Positions 11,676-21,192 of a stretch of DNA of 64,000 bases are shown one piece after another (the stretch's first letter is position 1; the number at the start of each line of letters is the position of its first letter). The translations under genes and the position numbers were made by a program. Source of the DNA: Butyriboletus loyo (lineage: Eukaryota; Basidiomycota; Agaricomycetes; Boletales; Boletaceae); assembly GCA_038093515.1 (NCBI GenBank), contig JBBPSI010000002.1, positions 434,001-498,000 of the forward strand, in the 5' to 3' direction. A model generated the notes under the pieces. That model was not told where the DNA came from. It saw only the letters and a program-made list of their open reading frames with translations, and did not search any database.

Positions 11676-13211
11676 TCACGTATCAATCCCCGGGCCCTCA
11701 TTATCAACTCCTTGGTTATCAAACACCTTCAGTACTCCCCTGAATCTCTCATCCCAGCTGACGCCACTGCCTGGCCCGACAATCCCCCAAGCTTCTTCTT
11801 CCCCCTTCCACCTCAGTTCTTTATTGAGGCGCTCTGCTCTGAGCTCGACCTCGCTTGGTGGTGGATTTTTCTCCTCTTCCTTGGTGGGCTCACGCTCACC
11901 ATGCGCAAGTTGACGTGCAGTGACTAAGCGTTCAGGAAGGGCCTTGTAATACGATTTACGGGAAGAAGTTATGTTGGATACGGGGGAGTGCGGCACAAGC
12001 ACAGACTCTGAGGATAAACCGAAGTCGAGATCGCCGCCTTGTAGTCGGCCTTGGGTGATTTTCGATTGTCTCTCTTCCTCGCTGCTTGCTTCCCAACCTT
12101 CACCGGGTTGAACATTGTGGGCGGGATCGAAACTCGAGCTTGGTCCTTGAAATTCTCGTGTTTTGTTGATAACTAGAGAGTAAGCAGCCTCACAACCTAT
12201 TTGTGTTTTGTAGCGCTCATTGAAGAAACCCCAGATCATGTGGGGGATGAAACGCAAGCCAACGTAATTGATGCATGGTACAATGAGGAGTGGGGGTTGG
12301 GGGGGAACGGTTGCAGGAGGCGTGGAATCTATGAGTGGTGAATTCGATGTGGTAGAGATTCGATGCTCGGAAGAACTAGGTAACTTGAGGGGAGAAAACA
12401 AATCGGCGTTTCGAGAAGGAGGAAGACGGGTCAGAGTCGGTATTGGCTCAGCGTTCGGATCATCCACAATCCCAACCGGAGAGCCGTTGAGTTCATCTGT
12501 TTCGTCAAAACTTCCGTCTGACGCTAATTCCTGTGCCAACTTCTCCTCTCTGTCCGTGAGGTCTAACCCCCCAATCCAGCCTCGTTTCAGACCAGCCATG
12601 TACTCTTTGAAAGTGTGTCTCCCTATAAGGAGAACGCCTCCTGCTAGTTCTCGCGCACGTTTTTTCTCTTGAGTGAGTTGGTTAGGAAGTGTGGATGAGA
12701 GAGCAGGAGTCTGGTCGACCCCCATCGCGAGACGACGATCTTTGATGACGGTGGAAGCGACGCGTTCGGCAAGGTCACCCGAGTGACGGGTGGCAACAAT
12801 ATCGTAGTCAATAGCAGCTGCCACTAATACAGGCTGTGATGCATGGGTTGGGATATTCTGCTCGTTGGGGAAACTTGTACACACCTTGACATACTTTTTG
12901 AAGAACCTGACAGCGCGTTGATGGTCCTCGTCTCCTGGCCACTTGGCACCATATACGACCACCTTTCGGGGAAGGTCTGTACTTTTCATCGGCTCGTCAG
13001 CGAGGTGCTTGACGCGGTCAATGTATGACTGGCGGATAGCCCGTGCTTGGTGACGGTCGTATGCATAGTAGGAGATGAGAGAGGAAGTAAGGGTAATGAA
13101 TATGCACCAGTTTCTCGAGGGAAGACGGGGTCGCGCGGACAGCCAACTTGCTGGGATGCCCGTGTACTCGAGGGCAGTCCGAACGCCAGACTTGGGCGAC
13201 GGCGCATCCAT
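11676..13211 (-). CDS. TIM54: mitochondrial inner-membrane import subunit Tim54
   Basis: Subunit of the TIM22 complex that inserts carrier proteins into the mitochondrial inner membrane. One intron (12834-12884) gives about 494 residues. The N-terminus has the family signature KSGVRTALEYTGIPASWL, then RPRLPSRNW, a single membrane helix (CIFITLTSSLISYYAYD) and RQSYIDRVKHLADEP. KVVVYGAKWPGDEDHQRAVRFF follows, and later GGVLLIGRHTFKEYMAGLKRG and PCINYVGLRFIPHMIWGFFNERY. The C-terminal WDERFRGVLKVF block is also characteristic. A Ser/Pro-rich linker separates the middle and C-terminal parts. I chose MDAPSPKSG at 13211 because the conserved block begins right after it; the open frame reaches further upstream to 13268 but lacks similarity. 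The gene is divergent from SNW1 and converges on the decayed MFS copy. Confidence 0.92.
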   Translation of the reverse strand: MDAPSPKSGVRTALEYTGIPASWLSARPRLPSRNWCIFITLTSSLISYYAYDRHQARAIRQSYIDRVKHLADEPMKSTDLPRKVVVYGAKWPGDEDHQRAVRFFKKYVKVCTSFPNEQNIPTHASQPVLVAAAIDYDIVATRHSGDLAERVASTVIKDRRLAMGVDQTPALSSTLPNQLTQEKKRARELAGGVLLIGRHTFKEYMAGLKRGWIGGLDLTDREEKLAQELASDGSFDETDELNGSPVGIVDDPNAEPIPTLTRLPPSRNADLFSPLKLPSSSEHRISTTSNSPLIDSTPPATVPPQPPLLIVPCINYVGLRFIPHMIWGFFNERYKTQIGCEAAYSLVINKTREFQGPSSSFDPAHNVQPGEGWEASSEEERQSKITQGRLQGGDLDFGLSSESVLVPHSPVSNITSSRKSYYKALPERLVTARQLAHGEREPTKEEEKNPPPSEVELRAERLNKELRWKGEEEAWGIVGPGSGVSWDERFRGVLKVFDNQGVDNEGPGIDT

Positions 13212-13336
13212 GCCTGCAGAATGCATCGGAATTCGGAAACAACATTGTTCAGCACAGCCACGGAACAAATACAGCCATACAATATGCTGACATAAGACAA
13301 GATATTCGAGTGCGACGTCGACGTTTGAGTTTTGTC
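13212..13336. promoter_or_regulatory. bidirectional promoter TIM54 / SNW1
   Basis: Only 125 bases separate the two start codons, so both promoters and leaders must overlap here. No individual element was identified. Confidence 0.5.
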
Positions 13337-15289
13337 ATGGCTGCTCTCGCTGCGTGCGTGATTCCATTCCCGCTCCTACTCACCGTCTGACCCTCTTATC
13401 AGTGTACTACCACAGCCTATTCACGTCTCCGCTACCCCGGACGACGAAGACCAAGTATCCCTTGCAATCCCTTCCCAGGCCGTGGCCGTCAGAGCGGCCG
13501 TCCCCCCTTACGGGAAGCGCAAAGGATGGAAACCGACATCACCGGAAGACTTTGGTATGTCCCATTCACCCCTCGCAAACGTCTATCGCTTACCCACTTG
13601 CCATAGGTGATGGTGGTGCCTACCCTGAGTGTCACGTCGCTCAGTATCCTCTCAACCTCGGAAAGAAAAAGGTCCGTCGAGTCTTTTTGTCCGTGGACAT
13701 GTCCATTGACCCACCTCCAAGACACAAGCAGGAAACACCCTGGCCCTCCAGGTCGATTCCGAGGGCAACGTCCGATACGATGCCATCGCACACCAAGGCC
13801 AGAGAGCTGGCAAGGTCATTCAATCTCAATTCAAGGACCTCGTCCCCCTGTCACACCGGAAAGATATCACCGACGATCAACGTTCCATGGAGCGACCGTC
13901 CGAAGAGGAAGTCGAGGCCACTGCAGAACGTACCAGACAAGCTCTCGAAAAATTGGTCACTGGCAAGATTAAAGCTGCCCAGCCCAAGAATGTGCCTGAT
14001 GCAGTCGGTAAGGCGACATACGTTCGCTATACTCCCGGTCAGCAGCAAGGCGGAGACGGTGGAGCACTGAAACAAAGAATCATCAAAATGTCTGAAGTGG
14101 TTGAGGATCCGTTGGAGCCCCCTCGCTTCAAGCACAAGAAGATCCCTCGAGGGCCACCAAGCCCCCCTCCGCCTGTCTTGCGGAGTCCACCACGAAAAGC
14201 GACGGCTGCTGAGCAAAAAGAATGGATGATCCCTCCATGTATATCAAATTGGAAGAACAACAAGGGTTTCACTATTCCACTCGATAAGCGTTTGGCTGCC
14301 GATGGGCGAGGTCTTCAAGATGTTAGTTTCTCCTGTGGTCTTCTCCATCAATAGTCGTGCTCACTATTTTCTAGGTATCCATCAACGACAACTTTGCCAA
14401 GTTTTCCGAGGCCTTGTTCATCGCTGACAGGCATGCCCGCGAGGAAGTTCGGCAACGAGCACTCATGCAACAAAAGTTGGTACAAAAAGAAAAGGAAGCT
14501 AAAGAAGAGAATCTCCGTCTTCTTGCGCAACGAGCACGTCAGGAGCGCAGTGGGACTGCTCCATCGGCATCCTCGCGACCCACTGCAGAATCCCGTACTG
14601 CTATTACTTCTGCGCTAGGGGGCTATGGGAGCGAGTCAGAGGCAGGTCCATCGACTGCTAACTCTGAAGACGAGGAAGACGAAGAAGCTGCAAACATCAG
14701 GGATACCATGCGCGCGGAGAAGCGCCGCGAACGTGAGCGTGAAATGCGGATGTCAAACATGGGCACGGAGCAGCGTGCTAAGATGCTTGCTCGGCAGCAA
14801 GACCGTGACATCTCGGAGAAAATTGCGCTTGGCCTCGCGAAGCCAACGCTATCCAAGGAGAGCATGTTGGACTCGAGACTTTTCAACAGGGAACAGCTCG
14901 GTGGCGCGTTTGGGGATGATGAGAGCTACGCGTTATATGACCGGCCGTTGTTCCATGGTTCGACTGCAGCGGCGGCGATCTACAAGGCGCATGGCAACAT
15001 TGCTGCTGAAGGGACCAGTGAGGAGGCATTTGGTGGTGGGACAGAAGAGGGGATAGGAAAGGCTCTCTCCAACGACCGTTTTGGGCTGGCCCAACCCCGT
15101 GTAGGCTTCGAAGGTGCGAACGAACAGGAGGTGAGGGAGGGGCCTGTGCAGTTCGAGAAGGACACAGGGGATGTATTCGGGCTGGACAAGTTCTTAGACG
15201 AGGCCAAGGGGGGTCGGAAACGAGGATTGGACACGGAGGTGGGAAGCTCGAGGAAAAGGGTACAGCTAGAGAAGGCAGGGGACATGTAA
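13337..15289 (+). CDS. PRP45: SNW/SKIP-family pre-mRNA splicing factor (Prp45)
   Basis: Nuclear spliceosome (NTC-related) component and transcription coregulator. Starts MAALAAVLPQPIHV at 13337. After three 5' introns the protein reads YGKRKGWKPTSPEDFGDGGA, YPECHVAQYPLNLGKKK and NTLALQVDSEGNVRYDAIA, which is the conserved SKIP N-terminal block. The diagnostic SNW motif is present as ISNWKNNKGFTIPLDKRLAA (SNWKN at 14244-14258). A charged helical region follows (DRHAREEVRQRALMQQKL, then QERSGT), then the C-terminal MRAEKRREREREMRMSNMG and DRDISEKIALG. After intron 3 the frame only works with a donor at phase 1 just after KKKV, which gives KKKVRNTLALQVD. The length is typical of SKIP. No sign of damage. 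Confidence 0.95.
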
Positions 15290-15557
15290 TGTTGTGTGCA
15301 CTGTATCCTCGTTGTCTCGTTTTCTGGTCGTGCTAATTAAACTTAGTTGTCTGTACAGTACGTGTTTGGTACTAAATTTGTTCCATGATACCAAACCTGC
15401 ATAGGGCGTTGGCATGGCAGCCTTTTTTCGTGTTTCAAGTTTATCCTCTTCTCCCGACGCCAGTTGTTGTATCATTCGTTACATTCTACCCTCTTTACGC
15501 TCCTTGAACCACACTATCATTGACAAGCCTGCAATCTTGTTTGTGCCATCATTCAGA

Positions 15558-16700
15558 ATGCACGCCGGAGCGAGGCGCGTGCCCGCTGAGCGGGCTCGCC
15601 ATGCAAAGCGCCTGGGACACGTTCAAATAGGGCCAGGACACGCCCAAGTGCTCGCAGTCAACGCCAGTACCACTAGCTCGGGTACAACAACAGCGACGAC
15701 CCAGCAGAGCGCGACCGCTGCGACCAGCACTACTAGCACATCTGCAGACCAATCCCCGAGCAGCGCTCTTCCTTCTTCCTCGCATGCTCAATCCTCCTCT
15801 CTCGCGCCTTCTTCTGCTACTACGCCATCACAATCGTCCCTCATTTTCTCTACCAGTACACAGTCACCCCCTGTCACTGCGTCGTCTTCATCCTTCATCG
15901 CCCCACCAACCACGTTGACGTCTACATTCCCGACCTCTTCTTCTTCCTCCACATCCACTCCGCAGACGAATGCCGCTGCGGTGACGAGCAGTGGCCTCTC
16001 TGGTGGCGCAATTGCTGGCATCGTTGCTGGGGCTGTCATAGTTGGCACAGCGCTCATCGTATTTTTCGTTCGAAAGACCTATCTTCGCCGCCGAGAACGC
16101 AGGCACATCTCGTGGAATGGGGTTCCGGGTCTGCACGAACCTAATTCTTTCCCAGATGTCAGCGAACGGCCGACCTCTCTGATCAGCGCCACGAACACAC
16201 CACAAAAAAGTGCTTCCCTATCACCTTTTGAGCCCTATGGTCAATCTATGTACACTTCCCCTGCTCCACCTGTTGCGCACATGCACCTCAGTACGCCCAC
16301 TTACGCTGTTCCTATGCCTCCTCCAGCAACATATAACAACCCTACTCTGGTCGCTCCTTACCCTACACAGGCTGTTCCCTCGACATATATTCCCGGGAGC
16401 ACTACTGCACTTGCAATGGGGCGCGCACCCGCAGGACGTGCACAACATGCGCCAGTGGAGGCAATAGTCAGGTGTACATTTGTTCCCACTCTTCCGGACG
16501 AGCTTTCCATCGTAACAGGCGAACGCATCTTTATCGTCGAACAGTATGATGACGGCTGGGTCTTATGCGCGAGCGGAAGAGGTGAACGGGGAATGGTCCC
16601 CCGTGAATGCTTAGAGCGCGCACCCTCCGATCAGCCTGACATCGGTTGGAGGAACGTGAATAGGATCAGCAGTCTGAATCATGATGCAAGGAGGTTTTAG
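15558..16700 (+). CDS. single-pass membrane protein with C-terminal SH3 domain (Fus1-like)
   Basis: A 380-residue, intron-free frame. Residues from about 35 to 150 are a Ser/Thr-rich stretch that looks like an O-glycosylated extracellular region. A membrane helix follows (GGAIAGIVAGAVIVGTALIV, then FFVRK), then a basic stop-transfer segment KTYLRRRERR. A Pro-rich cytoplasmic linker leads to a C-terminal SH3 domain: IVRCTFVPTLPDELSIVTGE, RIFIVEQYDDGWVLCASGRG, ERGMVPRECLE. The ALYDY-type first strand is degenerate (CTFVP), but the ELS..GE, DDGW and G.VP positions are all there. I start at 15558; upstream in-frame codons are open but unlike a signal sequence. No obvious cleavable signal peptide is visible, so topology is inferred from the helix and the positive side. 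Yeast Fus1 (cell fusion) shares this layout; function here is inferred. Confidence 0.75.
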   Translation: MHAGARRVPAERARHAKRLGHVQIGPGHAQVLAVNASTTSSGTTTATTQQSATAATSTTSTSADQSPSSALPSSSHAQSSSLAPSSATTPSQSSLIFSTSTQSPPVTASSSSFIAPPTTLTSTFPTSSSSSTSTPQTNAAAVTSSGLSGGAIAGIVAGAVIVGTALIVFFVRKTYLRRRERRHISWNGVPGLHEPNSFPDVSERPTSLISATNTPQKSASLSPFEPYGQSMYTSPAPPVAHMHLSTPTYAVPMPPPATYNNPTLVAPYPTQAVPSTYIPGSTTALAMGRAPAGRAQHAPVEAIVRCTFVPTLPDELSIVTGERIFIVEQYDDGWVLCASGRGERGMVPRECLERAPSDQPDIGWRNVNRISSLNHDARRF

Positions 16701-17212
16701 TCGTTTTCGTCCGAGACTTCAAATAGGTGCGGAAATATCTGAAGCTGCTAAATCGTCATCTGACCCGCCGCTTAGACATCGCCTAGTATTTATCACGATA
16801 CCCATCTCTGCCTGTGGCATGTGTCGTCGTTCTATAGCCCCAAGTTCATCCTCAAACTCCGCTGTTATTTTTATCGGACGGAGTGATGCTTGTAACCCTG
16901 TCAACATCGTCACAGTTGTAGCTTGGCTTTTTATTTTTTGAAGGGATGATCGAGTTGTACTGCAACCTCGGTAGCACCATGTACTGTCCATCGGCCCGTA
17001 TGTGATCAGACCATTCCCCATGTGATACTTCCACTTTGCAGTGTGATGTTCAGTAATTTGTGAGATCAATCCAGGAAATACCAATTTAGCGTACATGACC
17101 TGGCGTTGACTAGCATACGACATACTTGGGATAGGAGTAGAATTGTGTTGCAGAATTGAGATTGAACGTGAACACTAGACTAGACTATCTGTATCGAAGG
17201 AACCTCAATAGT
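16701..17212. other. intergenic between convergent genes
   Basis: About 0.5 kb between the 3' ends of the SH3 protein gene (plus) and the DUF6534 gene (minus). No coding frame with recognisable features; terminators of both genes are expected here. Confidence 0.5.
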
Positions 17213-18995
17213 TCATTCACGACAGTCGCGCTCGCGATCTCGGATCGGCTTCCTTGCATTCAGCCTAAGAGATGCATTAGATAGATGAACCTCACCCAAG
17301 GGAAATGCTTTACATCGAGAGCATCGAGTTAACGTATGCTGGGTGATTGCTTTCGTGAAATTGTGCTTTACAAACATCAAGGGAAGACGTACATCAACTC
17401 TAGACTACCCCAGTTATTTCTACCCAATGATTGTCCCCTTGGAGGAAGTACTTTTTTTGTCTGTCAAAACAGCGCACGAAGGAAGTTGTTGATTACTTAC
17501 GAGGAGAGCCGTCATTAGGGACACGAGGCTGAAAAGATGTCCGATCAGTTGATTTGTCCATTCCATGGTCAGGTTTTTACCAAGTGAGAAGGCCGCAATT
17601 GATGGCCACTCTCCTGAGCTGTTGAACGAGTTCCGTTACCGACCTGTCAGTGAGCTCAATGTCTGTACAGTCAAATAAGACAAAGTGGATCTCGCACGAT
17701 ATCTGTTGAGACCGTCCATTACGGAGGAAGTAGATGATGCTGCAAGTTATGATCACATCGCAAGCTGTACTCAGGATTGAAGAGTATGCAACAAGCTATT
17801 AGATTCAAGATGATTTGTGCGACTTCCAGGAACAGCACCGACCGGTGTGGAGAAAATGTATTGGATAGTCTGTCGTTGGAATCTAGAGTATACGAGAGTC
17901 TAATTTAGCATGCTGTCAAGGAAAAGCCTATACGTGGAGATGGCGCAAACTAAGTTATAAGAAATCATGTCACAATCATGTCGAAGCCTGAACGAATATC
18001 CGACAAACCTAAGCCAATAACTTGAGATTTAATGAGCGATCATCGTACGGTGTCCAGCAACACCCACTAAAACCCCCAACCGCCTGGTCACCTGGTTCTG
18101 GTGAGAAACATTTCCAAAGGATGATAACACACCGCTAGACTAGTAATTAGCTTGTGTCTCCCGCTCACTGCGAAACCATATGCTCAAAGGCAGCTTGAAA
18201 ATAATGAAAAAACTCACTAATCCATACCCGCTGTGCATAGAAGCTGCCCGGTGACGGTGATGTCAGATAAAGAGAGCACTGTTTCCACCGTAAAGCCAAT
18301 CACCGTTGAACGATGAACGTAATGATGTACTTGTGAAGCGAATAGAGCTCAGTTCATTTCATCTCTGATCAGAGCATTTACGTTCACGAACACTGCCAGC
18401 TTTGTGCCAAGCAGGAACTGAGATTAATGGGGCCATTCGACCGATCCACAAAGACTCACCTCAAAAATACTGTGTAACAAGTGACTGGGAATCTTGCCAT
18501 GTTGTTGAATTACTTACATGGGTAATCGGGTCGAGCACTCTGATGAGAGATCGCGACGGCAAGTAATTAATATTTGCCAATACAATCGGACGCATCCATA
18601 AACATGGATGGTATCCAAGGTTCTGCGTTTGGCTTGAACGGTTTTACTAATGTTTGATAGATGGGTACGCACATCGCGATCATTACCTTGGGCGTTTGGT
18701 CAAGATATCGACCGTTTGCACATATCTACTATACTCACCGTCAATTTTGTCAACACATGGTCGTCTTGGAAATGATAGGAATAGAACAGCGACTGGCCAA
18801 ATCCTGAACCGTACATGCTAACAAAGCTGCTCGTCGCGGTCAAAATGGGCGAAGAGTGACGAAAAACCTACCACACGGACAGCATAAGTCCTATGGCATG
18901 TTGGTTGTCGGCATCATCAAGTTGCTAGAAAACTCACCGATCAATCCTGGGCCCCAGGAACGGTCGACAGAGTGCGATGGTTGCTCCTCTGCCAT
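17213..18995 (-). CDS. DUF6534-type multi-pass membrane protein
   Basis: Member of a family of seven-helix proteins that is very common in Agaricomycetes; function unknown. The gene is cut into many short exons, so boundaries are approximate. It starts MAEEQPSHSVDRSWGPGLIG at 18995, with the first splice restoring GPGLIGLMLSV. The next exons read GQSLFYSYHFQDDHVLTKLT, then LDTIHVYGCVRLYW. Family landmarks follow: RSVLFLEVAQIILNLIACC for a membrane helix, CSIIYFLRNGRSQQ, and then VTELVQQLRRVAINCGLLTW followed by SLVSLMTALL, which matches the conserved last helices. The last exon ends with LNARKPIRDRERDCRE at 17213, like the LNAR/LNSR tail of the family. I could not verify every splice, and one or two internal segments contain stops if read through, so a damaged gene is possible. 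Confidence 0.65.
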
Positions 18996-19670
18996 GGAAG
19001 CGCTCAAAAAAAGGCTTATGGCACTGGCGGCGACTGCGTAGAGAACCAGTGGGCACCTGATGAATCATGACAGTCTATCTTAAATAACTTGACTACTTGC
19101 CATATATCTTCTCGGCATCATGAATGGCGCTTTCAAGCGGCGTGACATCCTCAGGCGGATGAAATTACTTGAAGCTGAAGTCTCCTTTTGCTCGCTGTCG
19201 GCCGTGTTGCACTGAGCAACTTGTCGCCCCCCTCGTACGCCTGTTCTATTTCCAGTTCCAAAGAACCCTGGGGGGACACGAGACTGTCCGGAGTCGACCA
19301 TCCATTCCCCGGATGTCTCGTAGCCATTGCCAGGTTAGTCCACTCATCAGTGCCTTTGTGCACCCTCTACCAGCTTTCTTCCCTGTTGTCCACCATAGTT
19401 CAAGGGACTGCCAAAGATACTACTCAGCAGTATACTTCGTCAAGGGCCACTCTCCGGTTTTTCAGGGTCGATATGAAGGTCGCATCGCTGGAAGTATAAC
19501 CACTGAATGTCATAGTCACCAAGGGGGGATAAGAGTACAAGGTATAATACACAGTAACGTGCCCTGGTGCATAAGAACTACACGACTAATTGGTGATGCA
19601 TTGATGTCACGGCAATTTAGAACTAGGCGATACAATCTCATGAAACACAATCTTGGATCTTTCTGTCAAG
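18996..19670. other. intergenic, possible minus-strand coding remnant
   Basis: Between the DUF6534 gene and the DUF3429 gene. On the minus strand two stretches look protein-like: SDATFISTLKNRRVALDE near 19,470 and EIEQAYEGGDKLLSATRP near 19,220. They resemble the tail of a multi-pass membrane protein, but no membrane helices precede them and no start could be found. I do not call a gene. Confidence 0.35.
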
Positions 19671-20880
19671 TCAATGCTTCGCATCCTTGCCCTCGGTGGA
19701 GTCTCCATTCTGCTTGGACTTGTGGCGAATCACAACATACGCACCGCTTGTTGACCCCCCCTGGACGGCTTCAATATCGCCGGGGATCACGCCAGTATGC
19801 TCAGGTCTGATTCTTTTTCTGAAATGTATATAAGCACGGGGGGAAGTGTAGTGGACTTGGGGAGATGTCACCTCTCTCCACGAATTAGGTTGAGGTCGTC
19901 AGAAAGGAGGCCGTGACCGGCAACAGGCCCCCAGTACGACGTTCCTGCCAACGATCCAATGATGCAGGTCCCGACAAGAATAGACAAGTAGAAGCGGTAT
20001 TGGGAATACCATTTCGGTGCTAATAGAGTAAGTGAGCCCTGGGTGACGAGATGGATGTCAAACGGAAAATGCTCACTCCAGCCAGCCGTGGTAGCCCTGT
20101 TGTCGGCATACCAGAGCGCGGTAAAACCAAGCCATTGGTACAGGAGAGCGAAGGTGGGCTGAAGAGTGATGGTGGACCAAGCGACGACAGCGGGTGATAC
20201 ACCCAAAATCAGGCGGGGATAGCCCTTGAAACCGCCGAGACCTGCGAACTCCATACCCCAGTGGATGGCACCTATCACGAGATGAACCCTGAATAAGTGG
20301 ATACGGGAAAGGGACGCACCGAGGAAGGAGAGCAAGACAGCGCCGTAGGTGACTTGGAAGTTGAGGGCTTGATCCAAGACTGTGAGTGCGACACCCGGAT
20401 CGATATTTGTCAGCGTGCCCGCGGCAGCCAGGCCAGCCTGGTGGGAGAGATAGATCGTAGTTCCTGCGGATGCGATATAGGGCAAGCCGCCGGCGAGACC
20501 CATGACGAGGTATGGGGTAGGTACGGTTGTGGCGACCGCCGTGGTGATTCCAATCTAGCGGTGGCGGATAAGTACTGTGCGAGGGTCGGGAAAGACAGTT
20601 GGACACTCACGAAGGAGTCCTTTGTGGGCTTGACGCTATCGACAGTGAACACACCTCCAGCAATGGAGCGGGCCCAGTCTGTGAGAGAGTTGCCAACTTC
20701 TTCTTTGACATTCAGCCGGGCGTGCCCAATAGTCTGGCTGCCTGGTCTCCCGGAGACTGAGCTCGCGGCGAAGCGGGCATGGAGGAGCAGGGCAGGGCGA
20801 AGGGAACGGTGCTGGACCTGGCACAAGCCGCGCAGGGCGGGCGTGAGGAAAACAGATCGAAGCGGGGAAACGACGCTCAT
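19671..20880 (-). CDS. DUF3429 (TMEM69-like) mitochondrial inner-membrane protein
   Basis: Multi-pass protein, probably of the mitochondrial inner membrane. It starts MSVVSPLRSVFLTPALRG at 20880, an Arg-rich N-terminus that looks like a matrix-targeting sequence. After the first intron the protein has the DUF3429 core: YLVMGLAGGLPYIASAGTT, QVTYGAVLLSFLGAIHWGME, GYPRLILGVSPAVVAWSTI, FALLYQWLGFTALWYADNR and, after another splice, APKWYSQYRFYLSILVGTCI. These give about five membrane helices. A final intron joins LNLIRGER to KRIRPEHTGVIPGDIEAVQG and a hydrophilic tail ending at 19671; without that splice the protein would stop at 19868. No enzymatic function is known for the family. Confidence 0.85.
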
Positions 20881-21192
20881 TGTGATAGTGGTGTTGAACT
20901 TGGGCGAGGAGTGGAGATGGGCGTTTATAACCCCTAACTCGCGTGACACACCGTGACGACCTACCAAGAGCTCGCGCTGACTGGGACTGACCACTTCTCA
21001 AAGATGGCACAACCTTGGGTATTAAGCTACACTCTGACCTATCCATTACAGCTTGATGAACGACGTATCGATCCCATGAGAAAAGTCCCATATACATATC
21101 CTCTGTCGCGCCGTCAGTGCTGCATGCATTTGCCAAGTCGACCACGCCCTCACCTGATCTTCTCCACACGACACGATCTACAGAACGCCCCA
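20881..21192. other. intergenic between tandem minus-strand genes
   Basis: 312 bases between the start of the DUF3429 gene and the end of the F-box/WD40 gene. It should hold the DUF3429 promoter; no specific element was recognised. Confidence 0.45.

Noticed and set aside
18590..18615. Small perfect palindrome (catccat...atggatg)
   Set aside because: It lies in an exon of the DUF6534 gene coding for a conserved helix, and short palindromes of this size are expected by chance.
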